A stretch of 64,000 bases of DNA from Iris pallida (taxonomy: Eukaryota > Streptophyta > Magnoliopsida > Asparagales > Iridaceae), in the NCBI GenBank assembly GCA_029216955.1, contig JANAVB010023996.1, positions 18,613,242-18,677,241 on the forward strand, in the 5' to 3' direction. A program made the translations under genes and the position numbers. Below the pieces are notes generated by a model. That model saw nothing but the letters and a program-made list of their open reading frames with translations, was not told the origin of the DNA and searched no databases. Below, piece after piece: positions 50,467 through 63,015 of this stretch. Every line of letters starts with the position of its first letter. The stretch's first letter is position 1.

Positions 50467-51564
50467 TTATGCTGTTTTAGTCTGTTTTTGTCCGTTTCTG
50501 CCCGTTTTTGTCCGTTTTTGATATTTTCTTCGATTGTAATGATTTCTTAACATGATTAGATGATCTTGTATAGTTAGAGAATACTTGTACACCCTATATA
50601 CACTTGACATAAGCACATGTTCAATCATTTTCTATGAAATGTACTTAGCTTTAATTATTATTTCCCACATGCCATGATATGTCTTTGATAGATTCTTTCT
50701 TACAAGCTATGTTAATTGTTGCCATGCCTTCTTTGCTTACATGATAGTGGCCCGTCGTGGCGTACTTTTCTTACATGTCTCCTTTGCTTACTAGATAGTG
50801 ACCCGTCGTGGTGCACTCTTGTACATGTCTTTCTTTGCTTACATGATAGTGGCCTGTCATGGCGCACTCCCTATAGTGGCTCGTCGTAGCGCACTACCAG
50901 CTTCCAGTTTATGATATTTTCTTGTTGTGGCTTGTTATGGTGCACATTCTCGTTATTGTCCAGTCTTGCATGCTCATGTCTAGGATGGATTCTGCAGAAT
51001 GCCACACCCAGAATCCAAGAAAATGGTAAGGATTATATAACTAGATTGATCATTAGAACATGGGTGGGGAGGATTTCCCAGTTACCTGTTGCCTTCGGTC
51101 TAGGTCGTTATAACATTTAATTTAAGGGTTTGGAGCTATCCGTCGAGATGAGCACTCTCCCAGCTTCACCGTCGTGTGGGAGCACAAAGTCACACTTGTA
51201 ATCAAGACCCGGCATGACCAATAGGTGGCAGCAGGCAGGTAACCGGACTTGGGATTCTCAAACTTGCATTTGTTAGTAATTAGGATTGTGACAACCCTAG
51301 TTAGCTAATGTATAAAGCCGTACTCATTGCTTGGCCGTGACTTTTGTATGGAGTTCAGTCCAGTCTAGTAGGCCTAGGCAGTGTCCGAATTTATTTATTT
51401 TCAGTACATCTTTGTTTATGCTTTACTTTTGTCGGTAAATGATTAGATACTAAAGTTCTGTTCAGGAGAAGGGTTACAACCCCGGTCCTTGTTTGGTTTA
51501 CGGGTTGTAACTTGGGTTCCAGAATAGTTCCTAAGTCATCCAATCATTTGTCGTTCTATATAGA

Positions 51565-51700
51565 CATGACATGCTCACATACTCCAGTTACATGACATGC
51601 TCACATGCTCCAGTTACATGATATGCTCACATGCTCCAGTTACATGACATGCTCACATGCTCCAGTTATATAATATGCTCACATGTTCTAGTTACTTAAC
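51565..51700 (+). repeat. 26-bp tandem repeat in LTR F
   Basis: About five units of GACATGCTCACATGCTCCAG plus TTACAT are present, the last ones decayed. The 3' LTR copy is at about 56885-57022. Confidence 0.9.
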
Positions 51701-52828
51701 ATGCTCTACAAGACAAGTCAACAAGTTTTCTTAACATGCTCTACAAGATAAGTTAACAAGTTAACAAGTTTTCTTTAAATGCCTTACATGACAAGTTTCC
51801 TTTAAAATGCTCACATGACAGGTTTGCAAATGATGTCTTCCTTTACATATCTACAGTTAACTCTATATGACATATTGCTGTACTTATTGTCTCTCATCGG
51901 GATAAGTGCATTGGTAGTGCACAAGTCTCGATTATCTTTACCTTTATGTCTCTATCCGTTGCTTGTTAGAATTAGATTGGTTTTAGTTCATAGATTGGCT
52001 TCCTTTGTGGTACTTGCTATTGGGGGTCTGACCCCACTGGTTTTGTTTGGCCAGATCTGATAGAGGAGCCCGGAGGATCTTCCGTACCTTCCACTCGTTG
52101 GTGATTATCCAGAGCACCAGAGTACCTTAGTGGATTTTCTATTTCATTCTTCCACTAGTTATGTACATTATTCTTTTGTGGCGTTTAGCCTCCGAGCACG
52201 TGTTTAGCTCGTGTTTTGGACTTGACATTTAGCCTACGGGCCAGAACATGATTTGCGTATTCTAGACTATAGCTAGAGCTTATTATGTATGACTATTACT
52301 CTTGCTAGTCTTTACTCTGTATTACTAGCTTCATGATCATTGATATATGATAGTTTGGGACGCTTTACTATTTTATATTCCAGTTGATCTTACTTCTTGT
52401 ACATTGTTTACTGCCTGTGATTGAGATACCTAGGATTGCTTGACCCAGGATTGCCTGTTGGATTGTAGTAGTAACCCCCATCTATACAGCTTATACGTTA
52501 TTTCGGAGTACTGGAGTACTTTGGTATACGTAGCTGGCCTGGTCCGTCCCTACTTGCCAGTATTCTGGTTCTGGGGCGTGACATAGGTTTTAGTGGTGGC
52601 CCACGCAGGTCTGATTTATCAGATATGTGGGGGTTACTGATATTTAGATATCTCAGTCACAATTCTGCTTTATTGATATCCTTCGTGTTATTCTATATCT
52701 CTGATCCTTTGACCTGATATCTGCCTTGATCGTTGATCTTTCATGTTCCCTCGATTTGATCCTTGTGTCCTTCAACTTTCAGGGACACTGTTGTTATTCC
52801 TTTCGATCAGCCTATTCGGGTTTTGCGG

Positions 52829-53962
52829 ATGGCAGGTCAGCAATCTTCTGTTAGGCCAGTTATGGAGGATCAGTCTCAGCATTCAGGAGCAGAGTTCAGA
52901 GTTGACCCGAGGTCAGATGTGTTAGTTCAGCCCGATCATCCAGGAGTGTCAGTCCTACCAGAGCAGCCAGAGAATGTTGTTCATGAGCTGGTGGGTGTTC
53001 TCAGGGGCTTCATGGAGTCACAACAACAACGAGATCTCATTTTCCAGCAGAGTATCCAGATGTTGATAGATCGTAATGGACAAGGAATACCAGAGGCATT
53101 CAAAGCCGAAGACTTGCCGCCAGGAGGTGGAGCCAGACAGTACCAGTCATCAAGTCAGTTAGCATATCGAGCCCGACCTACTGTAGAGGCAGTACGAGAG
53201 CACGAGCATATAGCCAGGAGGACCACGTCCAGAGCTGAGGGTCGTAAGAGGTACCATGCACCCAAGTCAGGCTTTATACCCCGACATCCCTCACCAGTAC
53301 CATCATACAACTGTCCACACCAGCACCAGGAGTTACCAGTCGTATGTTCCTTCTGTGGAAGGGGAGGACACACTCATATTACTTGTCGGAGGGCCAACTT
53401 TCTATGTTTGTCATGCGGATCACCAGACCACATGATAGGGGTTTGTCCCCGGAGGAGTTCAACTGGATCTTTATCCTTCCAGCCCGCAGTTCCACAGTTC
53501 GGGATACCAGCACCAGTTCAGCAGAAGCGAGCTCAGAGGCCTTTACCGACGCAGTCACATACATTCCAGCAGGAGAGGCCTCATCAGTATATGCAGGCCC
53601 AGGCTCATAGACAAAGAAACCAGCATCAGTATCAGGCAGAACAAGAAGCATGCACCTATTGCGGTAAGATAGGGCATCTCAGATCAGTTTGTTGGGTGGC
53701 CATTAGACGATGCTTCCGCTGTGGTGCAGAGGACCATTCAGTTAGCACTTGCCCCTATCCGACATCTCGAGGACAACCAGCTACACTAGATGTACCACCT
53801 CAGTCTTTTCAGTCTCCTCAGTCATCACCTCCAGCAGTGGATGAGCAGTTAGGGCCAATACTAGATGTTCAGCCATTGGCACAGTATCCTCCGCCATCGC
53901 GAGCTCAGAGGGTCAGACAGCACAGAGCGCGGTTGTATGCGCAGTCTCAGGGGCAACTCTAG
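52829..53962 (+). CDS. Element F Gag-like protein with four zinc knuckles
   Basis: The start is taken as the ATG at 52829 (MAGQQSSVRPVMED), giving 377 residues; an upstream ATG at 52763 adds 22 unlikely residues. The N-terminus (VHELVGVLRGFMESQQQRD) resembles the start of Tekay-type Gag, as in element E. The capsid domain is missing, and sequence passes to a basic, Gln/Pro-rich region. Four CX2CX4HX4C knuckles follow: CSFCGRGGHTHITC (~173), CLSCGSPDHMIGVC (~193), CTYCGKIGHLRSVC (~275), CFRCGAEDHSVSTC (~295). They form two similar pairs, which suggests duplication of a knuckle pair. Such knuckles bind nucleic acid, so the protein could package or chaperone F RNA within particles made by a partner element. 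The reading frame is intact. Confidence 0.82.
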   Translation: MAGQQSSVRPVMEDQSQHSGAEFRVDPRSDVLVQPDHPGVSVLPEQPENVVHELVGVLRGFMESQQQRDLIFQQSIQMLIDRNGQGIPEAFKAEDLPPGGGARQYQSSSQLAYRARPTVEAVREHEHIARRTTSRAEGRKRYHAPKSGFIPRHPSPVPSYNCPHQHQELPVVCSFCGRGGHTHITCRRANFLCLSCGSPDHMIGVCPRRSSTGSLSFQPAVPQFGIPAPVQQKRAQRPLPTQSHTFQQERPHQYMQAQAHRQRNQHQYQAEQEACTYCGKIGHLRSVCWVAIRRCFRCGAEDHSVSTCPYPTSRGQPATLDVPPQSFQSPQSSPPAVDEQLGPILDVQPLAQYPPPSRAQRVRQHRARLYAQSQGQL

Positions 53963-54558
53963 TATCAGCATGAGGGTAGTACCTCGGGAGTCTCAGGTAC
54001 CATCTTCATGGTCTTCTTTCAGTTATGTCCTTTTGATTTATCCTTCAGTAGCAGGCCAGGTAGTGGCAGTATATCTTGGGTTCTTGCAGGCGACCTTGTA
54101 TTCTATCCACGTATGGAGTACAATGGCCAGCTTGATATATTCGGTGAGTGAAGGTGAGTTTCTCGTCCCCAACTCTTCTGTCTTCGTAGTCGAGGCATGT
54201 GATAACTTCATTGGTATCGACTATGAAGATACGTCCTAGGTAGAGTCATGTCTTGGATTAAGTCATTGGTACCGGCTTATTTTGAGACTTGACTTTTATC
54301 TAAGTTGTGGAGTCAGCGTAGGCCTGCTCCTACTCAACTGACTCAGGAGACATATTTATTCATATGCCTCCATCCCTTCTTGATTGTGGTTGTGTTATTG
54401 CTTACGCATTTACTTATATTACTGTTGTCTTTATCTTACCAACATGCCATGCTTTGTTTTGATTGACATAATTTTTCGGCTCTCTTTGGTTTGGTTTTCA
54501 TGCTTGACTAGATTTAGGAAATTCCGAGGACGGAATTTATTTTTAAGTTGTGGAGAGT
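53963..54558 (+). other. Element F 3' interior: protease-like remnant and polypurine tract
   Basis: Just after the ORF, short in-frame resemblance to the protease leader (VSGTIFMVF, then LFDLSFSS where a DSGA-type active site would be) suggests a deleted protease; this is weak. The rest has no coding sense. CCGAGGACGGAATTTATTTT and AAGTTGTGGAGAGT (54545-54558) form the Del/Tekay-like 3' end and polypurine tract. Confidence 0.55.
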
Positions 54559-57500
54559 TGTGAGACTCGTCTCACAGTATCGGTATTTATATACGGATAC
54601 GTATTTTGTAGTGTATTTCGTATTTTCTTGATTTTCGTAATGTTTTAAAATTTTCTAACTTATAGATTTTCTTCCTGGCCGGCATACCGCCAGTATACCG
54701 GAGTATACCGACGGCATACCGTCTAGACAGATTTTCCACATTTTAGATATTTTTGATTTCAGATATTTTCATGAATAGTGTTTCCGATATTTTTGTGAAT
54801 AGTGTTTTAGATATTTTGATGAATAGTGTTTAGATATTTTCATGAATAGTGTAGATGCACCCTATTATCCATTGGATATTTGGTTTTGTTTCGATGGTTA
54901 GGATTGACTTAGATTTTCACATGGATCACCATCCGACGGCTAAGATTAATTCCCCCTTCTATATATACCATTTCACTTTCTCTCTCCTCTCTCTTTTCAT
55001 TCTTTTCACTCTCTCTTCATTTCTTCTTCCCTTCTCTCCCTCTTGGAGCTTGCAAAGAGCTTGGCCTTGAGGCCTTGGGTGTGGTGTCTAACCCCCCTAG
55101 GAGGAGGAGTAGAAGATTAGGCTTGGAGCTTAACCTAGGCAAGTACATCTTGCCAAATCCATGAACCATATTGTTTTGTTGTCATTTTATTTTCCTTGGT
55201 AGTAAATGCTTAGAATTGCCTTAAACTCATTTTGTTAAATATGTTTTCCTTATGATTCTCGTATATATGCATGTTTCCAAAATTTGTTTAAGCAAGAGTT
55301 GTTTTTTCTGTGAAAACCCGATATTGACTTAGTAGAGAACTTGGTATCAAGAGTGATATTAGTGTTACCATTATGGATCTTGGTCATATATACATATATG
55401 AGGCCCTCACATAGTTTGTATATCATGTATTTTGAGTTTGGTGGCAATCGGAACCCGTTTCGGTGTCCCGAGAACCTCTGTTTGGGAGTATTTTGAGGTA
55501 TTGATCTATCAAATGTTTTGATTTCTGAAAACTAATACTTCCATGTTGTAGGAAATTCAATTCTATTCAATTTTGACTTTTGAAAATCCGAATTTCGATT
55601 TAAAACGAAGTTTTTATGGCCGAAACAAGTTTTAGCAAAAATCTGAAATTTGTTGCTGTTTGAAAAACCGGTATACCGCCGGTATGCCGCAGTATACCGC
55701 CGGTATGCCGTTTTTCGCACCAGAAACCTTCTGTCTTTAGGCCGGTATACCGCCGGTATGCCGCAGTATACCGCCGGTATGCCGTTTTATGCTGTTTTAG
55801 TCTGTTTTTGTCCGTTTTCTGCCCGTTTTTGTCCGTTTTTGATATTTTCTTCGATTGTAATGATTTCTTAACATGATTAGATGATCTTGTATAGTTAGAG
55901 AATACTTGTACACCCTATATACACTTGACATAAGCACATGTTCAATCATTTTCTATGAAATGTACTTAGCTTTAATTATTATTTCCCACATGCCATGATA
56001 TGTCTTTGATAGATTCTTTCTTACAAGCTATGTTAATTGTTGCCATGCCTTCTTTGCTTACATGATAGTGGCCCGTCGTGGCGTACTTTTCTTACATGTC
56101 TCCTTTGCTTACTAGATAGTGACCCGTCGTGGTGCACTCTTGTACATGTCTTTCTTTGCTTACATGATAGTGGCCTGTCATGGCGCACTCCCTATAGTGG
56201 CTCGTCGTAGCGCACTACCAGCTTCCAGTTTATGATATTTTCTTGTTGTGGCTTGTTATGGTGCACATTCTCGTTATTGTCCAGTCTTGCATGCTCATGT
56301 CTAGGATGGATTCTGCGGAATGCCACACCCAGAATCCAAGAAAATGGTAAGGATTATATAACTAGATTGATCATTAGAACATGGGTGGGGAGGATTTCCC
56401 AGTTACCTGTTGCCTTCGGTCTAGGTCGTTATAACATTTAATTTAAGGGTTTGGAGCTATCCGTCGAGATGAGCACTCTCCCAGCTTCACCGTCGTGTGG
56501 GAGCACAAAGTCACACTTGTAATCAAGACCCGGCATGACCAATAGGTGGCAGCAGGCAGGTAACCGGACTTGGGATTCTCAAACTTGCATTTGTTAGTAA
56601 TTAGGATTGTGACAACCCTAGTTAGCTAATGTATAAAGCCGTACTCATTGCTTGGCCGTGACTTTTGTATGGAGTTCAGTCCAGTCTAGTAGGCCTAGGC
56701 AGTGTCCGAATTTATTTATTTTCAGTACATCTTTGTTTATGCTTTACTTTTGTCGGTAAATGATTAGATACTAAAGTTCTGTTCAGGAGAAGGGTTACAA
56801 CCCCGGTCCTTGTTTGGTTTACGGGTTGTAACTTGGGTTCCAGAATAGTTCCTAAGTCATCCAATCATTTGTCGTTCTATATAGACATGACATGCTCACA
56901 TACTCCAGTTACATGACATGCTCACATGCTCCAGTTACATGATATGCTCACATGCTCCAGTTACATGACATGCTCACATGCTCCAGTTATATAATATGCT
57001 CACATGTTCTAGTTACTTAACATGCTCTACAAGACAAGTCAACAAGTTTTCTTAACATGCTCTACAAGATAAGTTAACAAGTTAACAAGTTTTCTTTAAA
57101 TGCCTTACATGACAAGTTTCCTTTAAAATGCTCACATGACAGGTTTGCAAATGATGTCTTCCTTTACATATCTACAGTTAACTCTATATGACATATTGCT
57201 GTACTTATTGTCTCTCATCGGGATAAGTGCATTGGTAGTGCACAAGTCTCGATTATCTTTACCTTTATGTCTCTATCCGTTGCTTGTTAGAATTAGATTG
57301 GTTTTAGTTCATAGATTGGCTTCCTTTGTGGTACTTGCTATTGGGGGTCTGACCCCACTGGTTTTGTTTGGCCAGATCTGATAGAGGAGCCCGGAGGATC
57401 TTCCGTACCTTCCACTCGTTGGTGATTATCCAGAGCACCAGAGTACCTTAGTGGATTTTCTATTTCATTCTTCCACTAGTTATGTACATTATTCTTTTGT

Positions 57501-57904
57501 GGCGTTTAGCCTCCGAGCACGTGTTTAGCTCGTGTTTTGGACTTGACATTTAGCCTACGGGCCAGAACATGATTTGCGTATTCTAGACTATAGCTAGAGC
57601 TTATTATGTATGACTATTACTCTTGCTAGTCTTTACTCTGTATTACTAGCTTCATGATCATTGATATATGATAGTTTGGGACGCTTTACTATTTTATATT
57701 CCAGTTGATCTTACTTCTTGTACATTGTTTACTGCCTGTGATTGAGATACCTAGGATTGCTTGACCCAGGATTGCCTGTTGGATTGTAGTAGTAACCCCC
57801 ATCTATACAGCTTATACGTTATTTCGGAGTACTGGAGTACTTTGGTATACGTAGCTGGCCTGGTCCGTCCCTACTTGCCAGTATTCTGGTTCTGGGGCGT
57901 GACA
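54559..57904 (+). repeat. 3' LTR of element F
   Basis: It is nearly identical to 49240-52583. The differences seen are one extra T near 55305, one extra T near 55817, and G for A near 56317. It ends GGGGCGTGACA at 57904, followed by the TSD ACAAT. Confidence 0.93.
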
Positions 57905-57909
57905 ACAAT

Positions 57910-60423
57910 GATATGAATAGGTAATGAATATGACCGGATTGGATTACAGTAGTATCCTAGCGATACGGTATGGCTTGTCCCCGTGTGAAGAGGGGAAAGC
58001 TAATACAGTCAGTTATCCTAATTTTGAATTTGGTCATATTCACTACTCTACTCCCCCAGTCCCCAACAGTACAGTCAATACTCCCGAAAGAGTTCGTGTT
58101 TGAATAGTGGTTTAAAATTGCAGTGAAGTGATTATTAAATAATTGTAATCAACATAAATGTACTTGCCTTAAACTTCTCAAGTTGGACGAGATTGGTACT
58201 TCGGGATTTGAACAGTCACACTCTTCCTTGAAATCCTACATTCTGGGAATTTGTCTCAGAAACCATAACTCTAGAATTATCTAGTTACAATTTCTAGATT
58301 TTGTCTTCTAATTAATTTTTAGTCTTGTATTAACCAACACAATCAAAAACACGTTTTTCTAGTGCGTTACAATTAAGGAAATCTAAATTTATATTTTATT
58401 TCGGAAAACTTGTTTTTATCAATTTATTGGAAAAAATTAGTATTTTATAATTATATATAAATATTTTTCTTTTCTTTAAATGAGAAAATCGTGAATTTCT
58501 AACTAATAATTTATATTAATATTAATTAATCCTACGCGTTCACAATCTCAGAAAATCCACAGCTAATTCCTACTTATTACAAATTTACAAAAATAAATAA
58601 ATGAGCTTATGCCCTTACATTTCCATGAATTAAAATAAGAGAAAAAAAAATGTTAGTCTTGTAAATTACCTACAAAATTACATAATAATAATAACTAATA
58701 ATTTCTAATTTAAAAATAAAACATTATGAGTCTCAGAACTGGTCCAATCTTCACTTACGGCTACTCTGCCTCAACGTCCGGACAGACCGGTGCGTTTGCA
58801 TTTCACTGGGGCCCAATGACCGATAAGGTCGTCGCCCTAAAATAATATCATTTCCGAAAATCATTTTAAAATTATTTTTATAATTTTATAAAAATTCCGG
58901 TAGCACTTCCTCTATTTTTGGTCAACCCAAAAACTGGGAAAGTGTGCTACAACCTGTAAAAACAATCCCAAACCAGGGATACCCAAAAATATTTTTATAA
59001 AACGACCACAAAAATAATTTTCCTAAGCCAAATCGGAAACCCGGAATAATATCAGAATTCCCGAAACAGACTAGGAATTCCCGAAAACACATCGGAAACC
59101 ACAGGATCATTTTCGAAATGTTCGAAAATTTCGCAACAGAACTAATTCCCAGAATTCCCAAAAATAGCCACAAAATTTTCAAAAGCCAAGTGCCAAAAAA
59201 TCTTTAACCGACAGAATTATTTCTCAACATTCTCGAAAAACCCGAGAATAGGCACAGAACTTAGTTCTGTCCAAAATCCAAATTATTTCAGAACCAGAAA
59301 TCAACAGCAACCATATTTTCGAAGAAACTTCAGAAAAACCGAAACGACAACGTAACTACTACGTTATCGAAATCCCGAATTCCCGAAGAATTTGGTTTGG
59401 ACCAGATATCATCATGGACTACTAAAAATAATGGGAAAACTACTGGATTAGAAGTTACCCAATTGACAACAGAAATCCAGAAATGGAACCGAACACGAAA
59501 TCGAACAACGTCGAAGAGCACAAGCTGGACGCTGGCCGGGCACAGGGCTGCCAATAGCGCGCGGCACAGGAGCTAGGACAGATCCGCGAGGTGGTTGCCG
59601 AAGGGAGCTCGGCGGGGAGGAGGCCGCACGGGGCGCGGGCCAGAGGCGGCGCTGTCGGGGCGTCGGGGCGGCCGCACAAGGGCGGGTCGGCGGTTAGCCG
59701 AGGGCGCCGGCGGGACAGTGGGCGCGGCGAGTGGAGAGGGGCGCGCTGGGGGCGGATCCGCGGGTACGGTCGGCCGAGAAATCGCCGGAGTCGGGCTGGC
59801 TAGGGTTTGGGAATTTGAGTTTGGGAGAGTGGTGGAGGAGAAAGATGGAGAGGGAGAAGATTTATATAGGGAGTGAATGGGGTTATGGAAACCCTAGAGT
59901 CTCCATTGATAGAGAAATAACTCTTACGGTTTTCCTTTCGGAAAGGAACCGATGAGGAAGAAGAATGGATGGTTTCATCCGTTCTAATTTTGTAAAGGGT
60001 TTCATCCCTATATACTATAACAAATCTATTCTCTTATGACAACCAACACTTGGTGGTGTAGTGGTTGTGTCCTATGACTTGGTTGGGAAGGTTGAGGGTT
60101 CAAATCTTAGGAGTAACATCTATTTTATTATTTATTTTTTTTATTCTTATTTTTTTTACCAATAAACCAATAAAATCAATTTAAAGAAATAATTTCTTTT
60201 ATTTCTAAATTATTAGTAAAAATTATTTTCTTTACTCTTATAGCTTCTTTTTAAAATATATATATATTCAAGTTAAAATAATTTCTTTTCAATTAATTAT
60301 TAAAAATTTTAATATGTATATATATACATGCTTTGTTTTGGAATTTCAAGAAAATAATAATTAACTGTTAATTGAACTAAAAAGGAAATCTTAAAATTTA
60401 TTGAAAATTTTGTTTTGGGTTTT

Positions 60424-60426
<3 letters not shown>
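57910..60426 (-). repeat. 5' LTR of element E, outer part
   Basis: It matches 41332-43841 with a few percent differences, including changes and small deletions in the GC-rich block (59520-59800). It carries the same TATA (about 59857-59865, minus strand) and the tRNA-like segment (about 60035-60118). It ends GGGTTTTACA. Confidence 0.88.
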
Positions 60427-60431
<5 letters not shown>

Positions 60432-60483
<52 letters not shown>

Positions 60484-62439
60484 TAACAAATACATATATA
60501 TCTCAGGAAAACTGGGTTCAACCACAACTCAAAAACTGAACTAAAACCGACACCAAACCTGGATAACATCAGACATATATATGTATATACACATCAACAT
60601 CAAACATTATACATATCCCAAATAACTGAACCCAAATGCAACATATCAAACTGACATGAAGGGGGAGTCTACAGTGTGCTGTAGGTAAGGTTAGATGTCA
60701 AGTGCAGACAGGTATCAGAGAATCAAGTGTAGGTGACGATGTCGAGTGTGTATCAGAGAATATGTGGTGTCCAAGAATTTGTGTCAAAACAGTGAATGTG
60801 TGCATACTATCAAAACATTGTATCAAACCTCGACAGGGTGTCGATTGGCCATATCATAGTGTAAACTCGGGTGTCAAACTGTGCCCAAGCAATGTGTGTC
60901 ATGTGTCACATGTTAGGGGGTGTGTCTGTCCAAACAAGTGTCAAACAGTATATAATACATGGTATCAACATGAGACACAGTGTATCAGAAAAGTATCTGA
61001 AATATAGGGTGTTCGAGTGTCACAGTATGCATTCAACAGGGAATGCCAAAGAGCGAAGTGATGTGTCATTGTATGCAGCAATACGAGTGTCAACAAGGTG
61101 TCCAAACCATGTCCAAAACGTAGCAAATAGTGTGTCAAAAGTGCCAGTAAAAACGGTAACATAAATGTGAAGGAAACGTGTGCGCACATGTGTGTTGAAC
61201 AGGGAATGGGCAAGTGTTTGCATGGCAATTATGTAACTAATGTGTCAACACGGTGTCACACACAAGTGTCTAGGTGTCCATGGTGTCAGAGTGTCCAAGA
61301 ACATCTCCAAGTGGTGTCAAACAGTCAGCCAAGAACCCAGTGTAAAAACTGTGTGTGCGAGCTCGGCTGACACTTGTGAGTTGAATAACTCCACGCACAC
61401 AACACCAATCTACCCCAAACTTCAGTGCCATATGTTAGTCAGTGCCCCTACCCAACCCAATAGGTGGCACCCAAAATTATGTCGCGTCCAGTATGTTTGG
61501 ATACGACAGCAGCAGGGGAACACTGTTTCCCCTGTGCATTGTCCAGCAAGTATCCCTGTGTCCATTTTGACATAGTAAACCAACACAAAATCAACTTATT
61601 TACAGAAACAATCTACACATAATTAACTTTCCAAAAATATAATTTATACTGAAAATAGAGAACAAAAATTCCTAAGGGATATTTCGTCGAACAATTGAGG
61701 TATCTCTCTGATATGAAGCGATACGCCCATGTTACGAGCCTCAAATAGACACGAATTGAACCCAAACCAAACCTAGGGTAGGAGGACCCTAAATGAATGC
61801 ATCTATGGTGAGAAATCATGAAACAAATAGGTTTATAGATCATTACCTATTGAGAGTTGCATTCTCAATGAAAATCTTCTTTGAAAAGATCCCACTCCAA
61901 ATCTAATGACCAAATTACTTCCAATCCTTGCTAGTTAGCCTATAGAGACCTCCTCTACACAAGGAGTGTGCAATACAATTGATTTGGTTGAATTTGGAGG
62001 TGATTTGATGAAAGAGGGTAAATTTGGGAAAGAACACAAATTAGGGTTAGGATTTGCAATTAAAGAGGCAAGAGGGGACTAATGTTCACTTATATAGGTG
62101 GGGGATCCACACTTGGCCGGCCATGGGTGTTTCTAGGCTTTGGGTTTGGTCTAATTTTGTTTAATGGCCTTCTCAAGTTGTAAATCAAGCGTTTTAGGTA
62201 AAGACCCAAACTAGACTAAGGTTCCAACAAATATCTTGCTTCTAACTTAGTATCTTGATATTCTATAACTTAGTTAACTAGTTAAATTCTACTAACTAAG
62301 TTTCCAGGGTCATGACCAACATCTAGATTAGGTAATTCTAGGGTTAGACCTAATATAACACTTAGCACATTATTAATTAAAAAAATCCAATATTCATAAA
62401 TTACCAAAATACCTTTATTCTAGAAAAGTGGTAGTGACA
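60432..62439 (-). repeat. LTR C, right part
   Basis: This continues LTR C after element E. On the plus strand it runs from the (TA)n tract through a GTGTC-rich block (60690-61560) to GTAGTGACA at 62439. On the minus strand it starts TGTCACTACC, like LTR A. TATATAAG (minus) is at 62089-62096. No gene; ORFs in the GTGTC block are not believed. Confidence 0.8.
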
Positions 62440-62590
62440 AATCTACCCTCCTTAAAATAATTTTGTCCTCGAAATTAAAGACAAAACTAAATAGATGAGA
62501 AGGATAGAAATCATACCACAAGGCTAAAAAAGATAAGGGTATCGCTCACACATCTCATCCTCCCTCTCCCAGGTAGACTCTCCAATGTAA
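62440..62590 (-). pseudogene. Polypurine tract and chromodomain end of element C
   Basis: On the minus strand GAGAGTCTACCTGGGAGAGG encodes ESTWERE, followed by DEMCERYPYLF, the tail of a Tekay-type chromodomain. The purine tract GGAGGGTAGATT precedes the LTR. Everything upstream of this tail is missing; the sequence jumps to LTR at about 62619. Confidence 0.75.
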
Positions 62591-62618
62591 AGGCTAGCCG
62601 ACGCCGCAGTATCGAGAC

Positions 62619-63015
62619 CATGGGTACGTCCAGCCTACGCTGCAGTATCAACGGTAGAATGCGGTCCTAGGTCACAAACATCTAACACAATATAAATGTA
62701 CTTGTACAGAATATACACTCCAATCGGAGGACAACACAGAAGGTACAACTCAATCATAATCTAAGATAGATAATAGAACGATAAAATAGATATGAAATCC
62801 TCAAAAGAGAGATACAACCATAAGGAAATAAGTCTAAGTGTTTAACAACAAAATCTCAACATATGAAATAATACAAATCAAAATGACAACACAAATACGT
62901 AAGATAAAGCCCTAGCAATCTAACCTAGGCAATAGGGTAGTCTCCTCAACACAAGCTGGATCCTCCTGAGGGTCCAGGTCACAAGTGTCATCTATACCAG
63001 CTCCATAGTAGGTGG
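62619..63015 (-). repeat. Fragment of the other LTR of element C
   Basis: It is homologous to 39088-39490 (GGTACGTCCAGCCTACGCTG and onward), in the same minus orientation. It suggests that element C lost nearly its whole interior, leaving 3' LTR, a short pol tail and part of the 5' LTR. A short extra piece (62590-62618) at the junction carries a partial repeat of the GCCGCAGTATCGAGACCA type. LTR D interrupts it at 63016. Confidence 0.7.

Larger units (their letters stand above)
49240..52583 (+). repeat. 5' LTR of element F
   Basis: It starts TGTGAGACTCGTCTCACA, an 8-bp stem with a 2-base loop, and ends TCTGGGGCGTGACA. A TATATATA box at about 49640-49648 is followed by a CT-rich initiator region. 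Further features are palindromic GGTATACCG clusters, ~60-bp repeats (TAGTGGCCCGTCGTGGCG, 50745-50900) and 26-bp tandem repeats (51565-51700). No ORF is believed; those at 50212-50521 reflect the palindromic cluster. Confidence 0.92.
49240..57904 (+). mobile_element. Element F: young non-autonomous LTR retrotransposon
   Basis: LTRs are 49240-52583 and 54559-57904, with TSD ACAAT on both sides (49235-49239 and 57905-57909). Reading both LTRs side by side I saw two 1-bp indels and one substitution in 3.34 kb, so insertion is very recent. The 1975-bp interior holds only a zinc-knuckle Gag-like ORF, a protease-like remnant and the polypurine tract; there is no RT or integrase. The leader and 3' end resemble element E, so an E-like element probably mobilises it. 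It resembles the TR-GAG class of plant elements but lacks the capsid domain. Confidence 0.92.

Noticed and set aside
51815..52060. Hydrophobic ORF of 81 codons in LTR F (repeated at 57136-57381)
   Set aside because: It lies in the LTR before the internal region, has no start context or relatives, and is identical simply because the LTRs are.
53379..53651. Minus-strand ORF opposite the zinc-knuckle gene of element F
   Set aside because: It is a shadow of the sense ORF, with no start context or domain.
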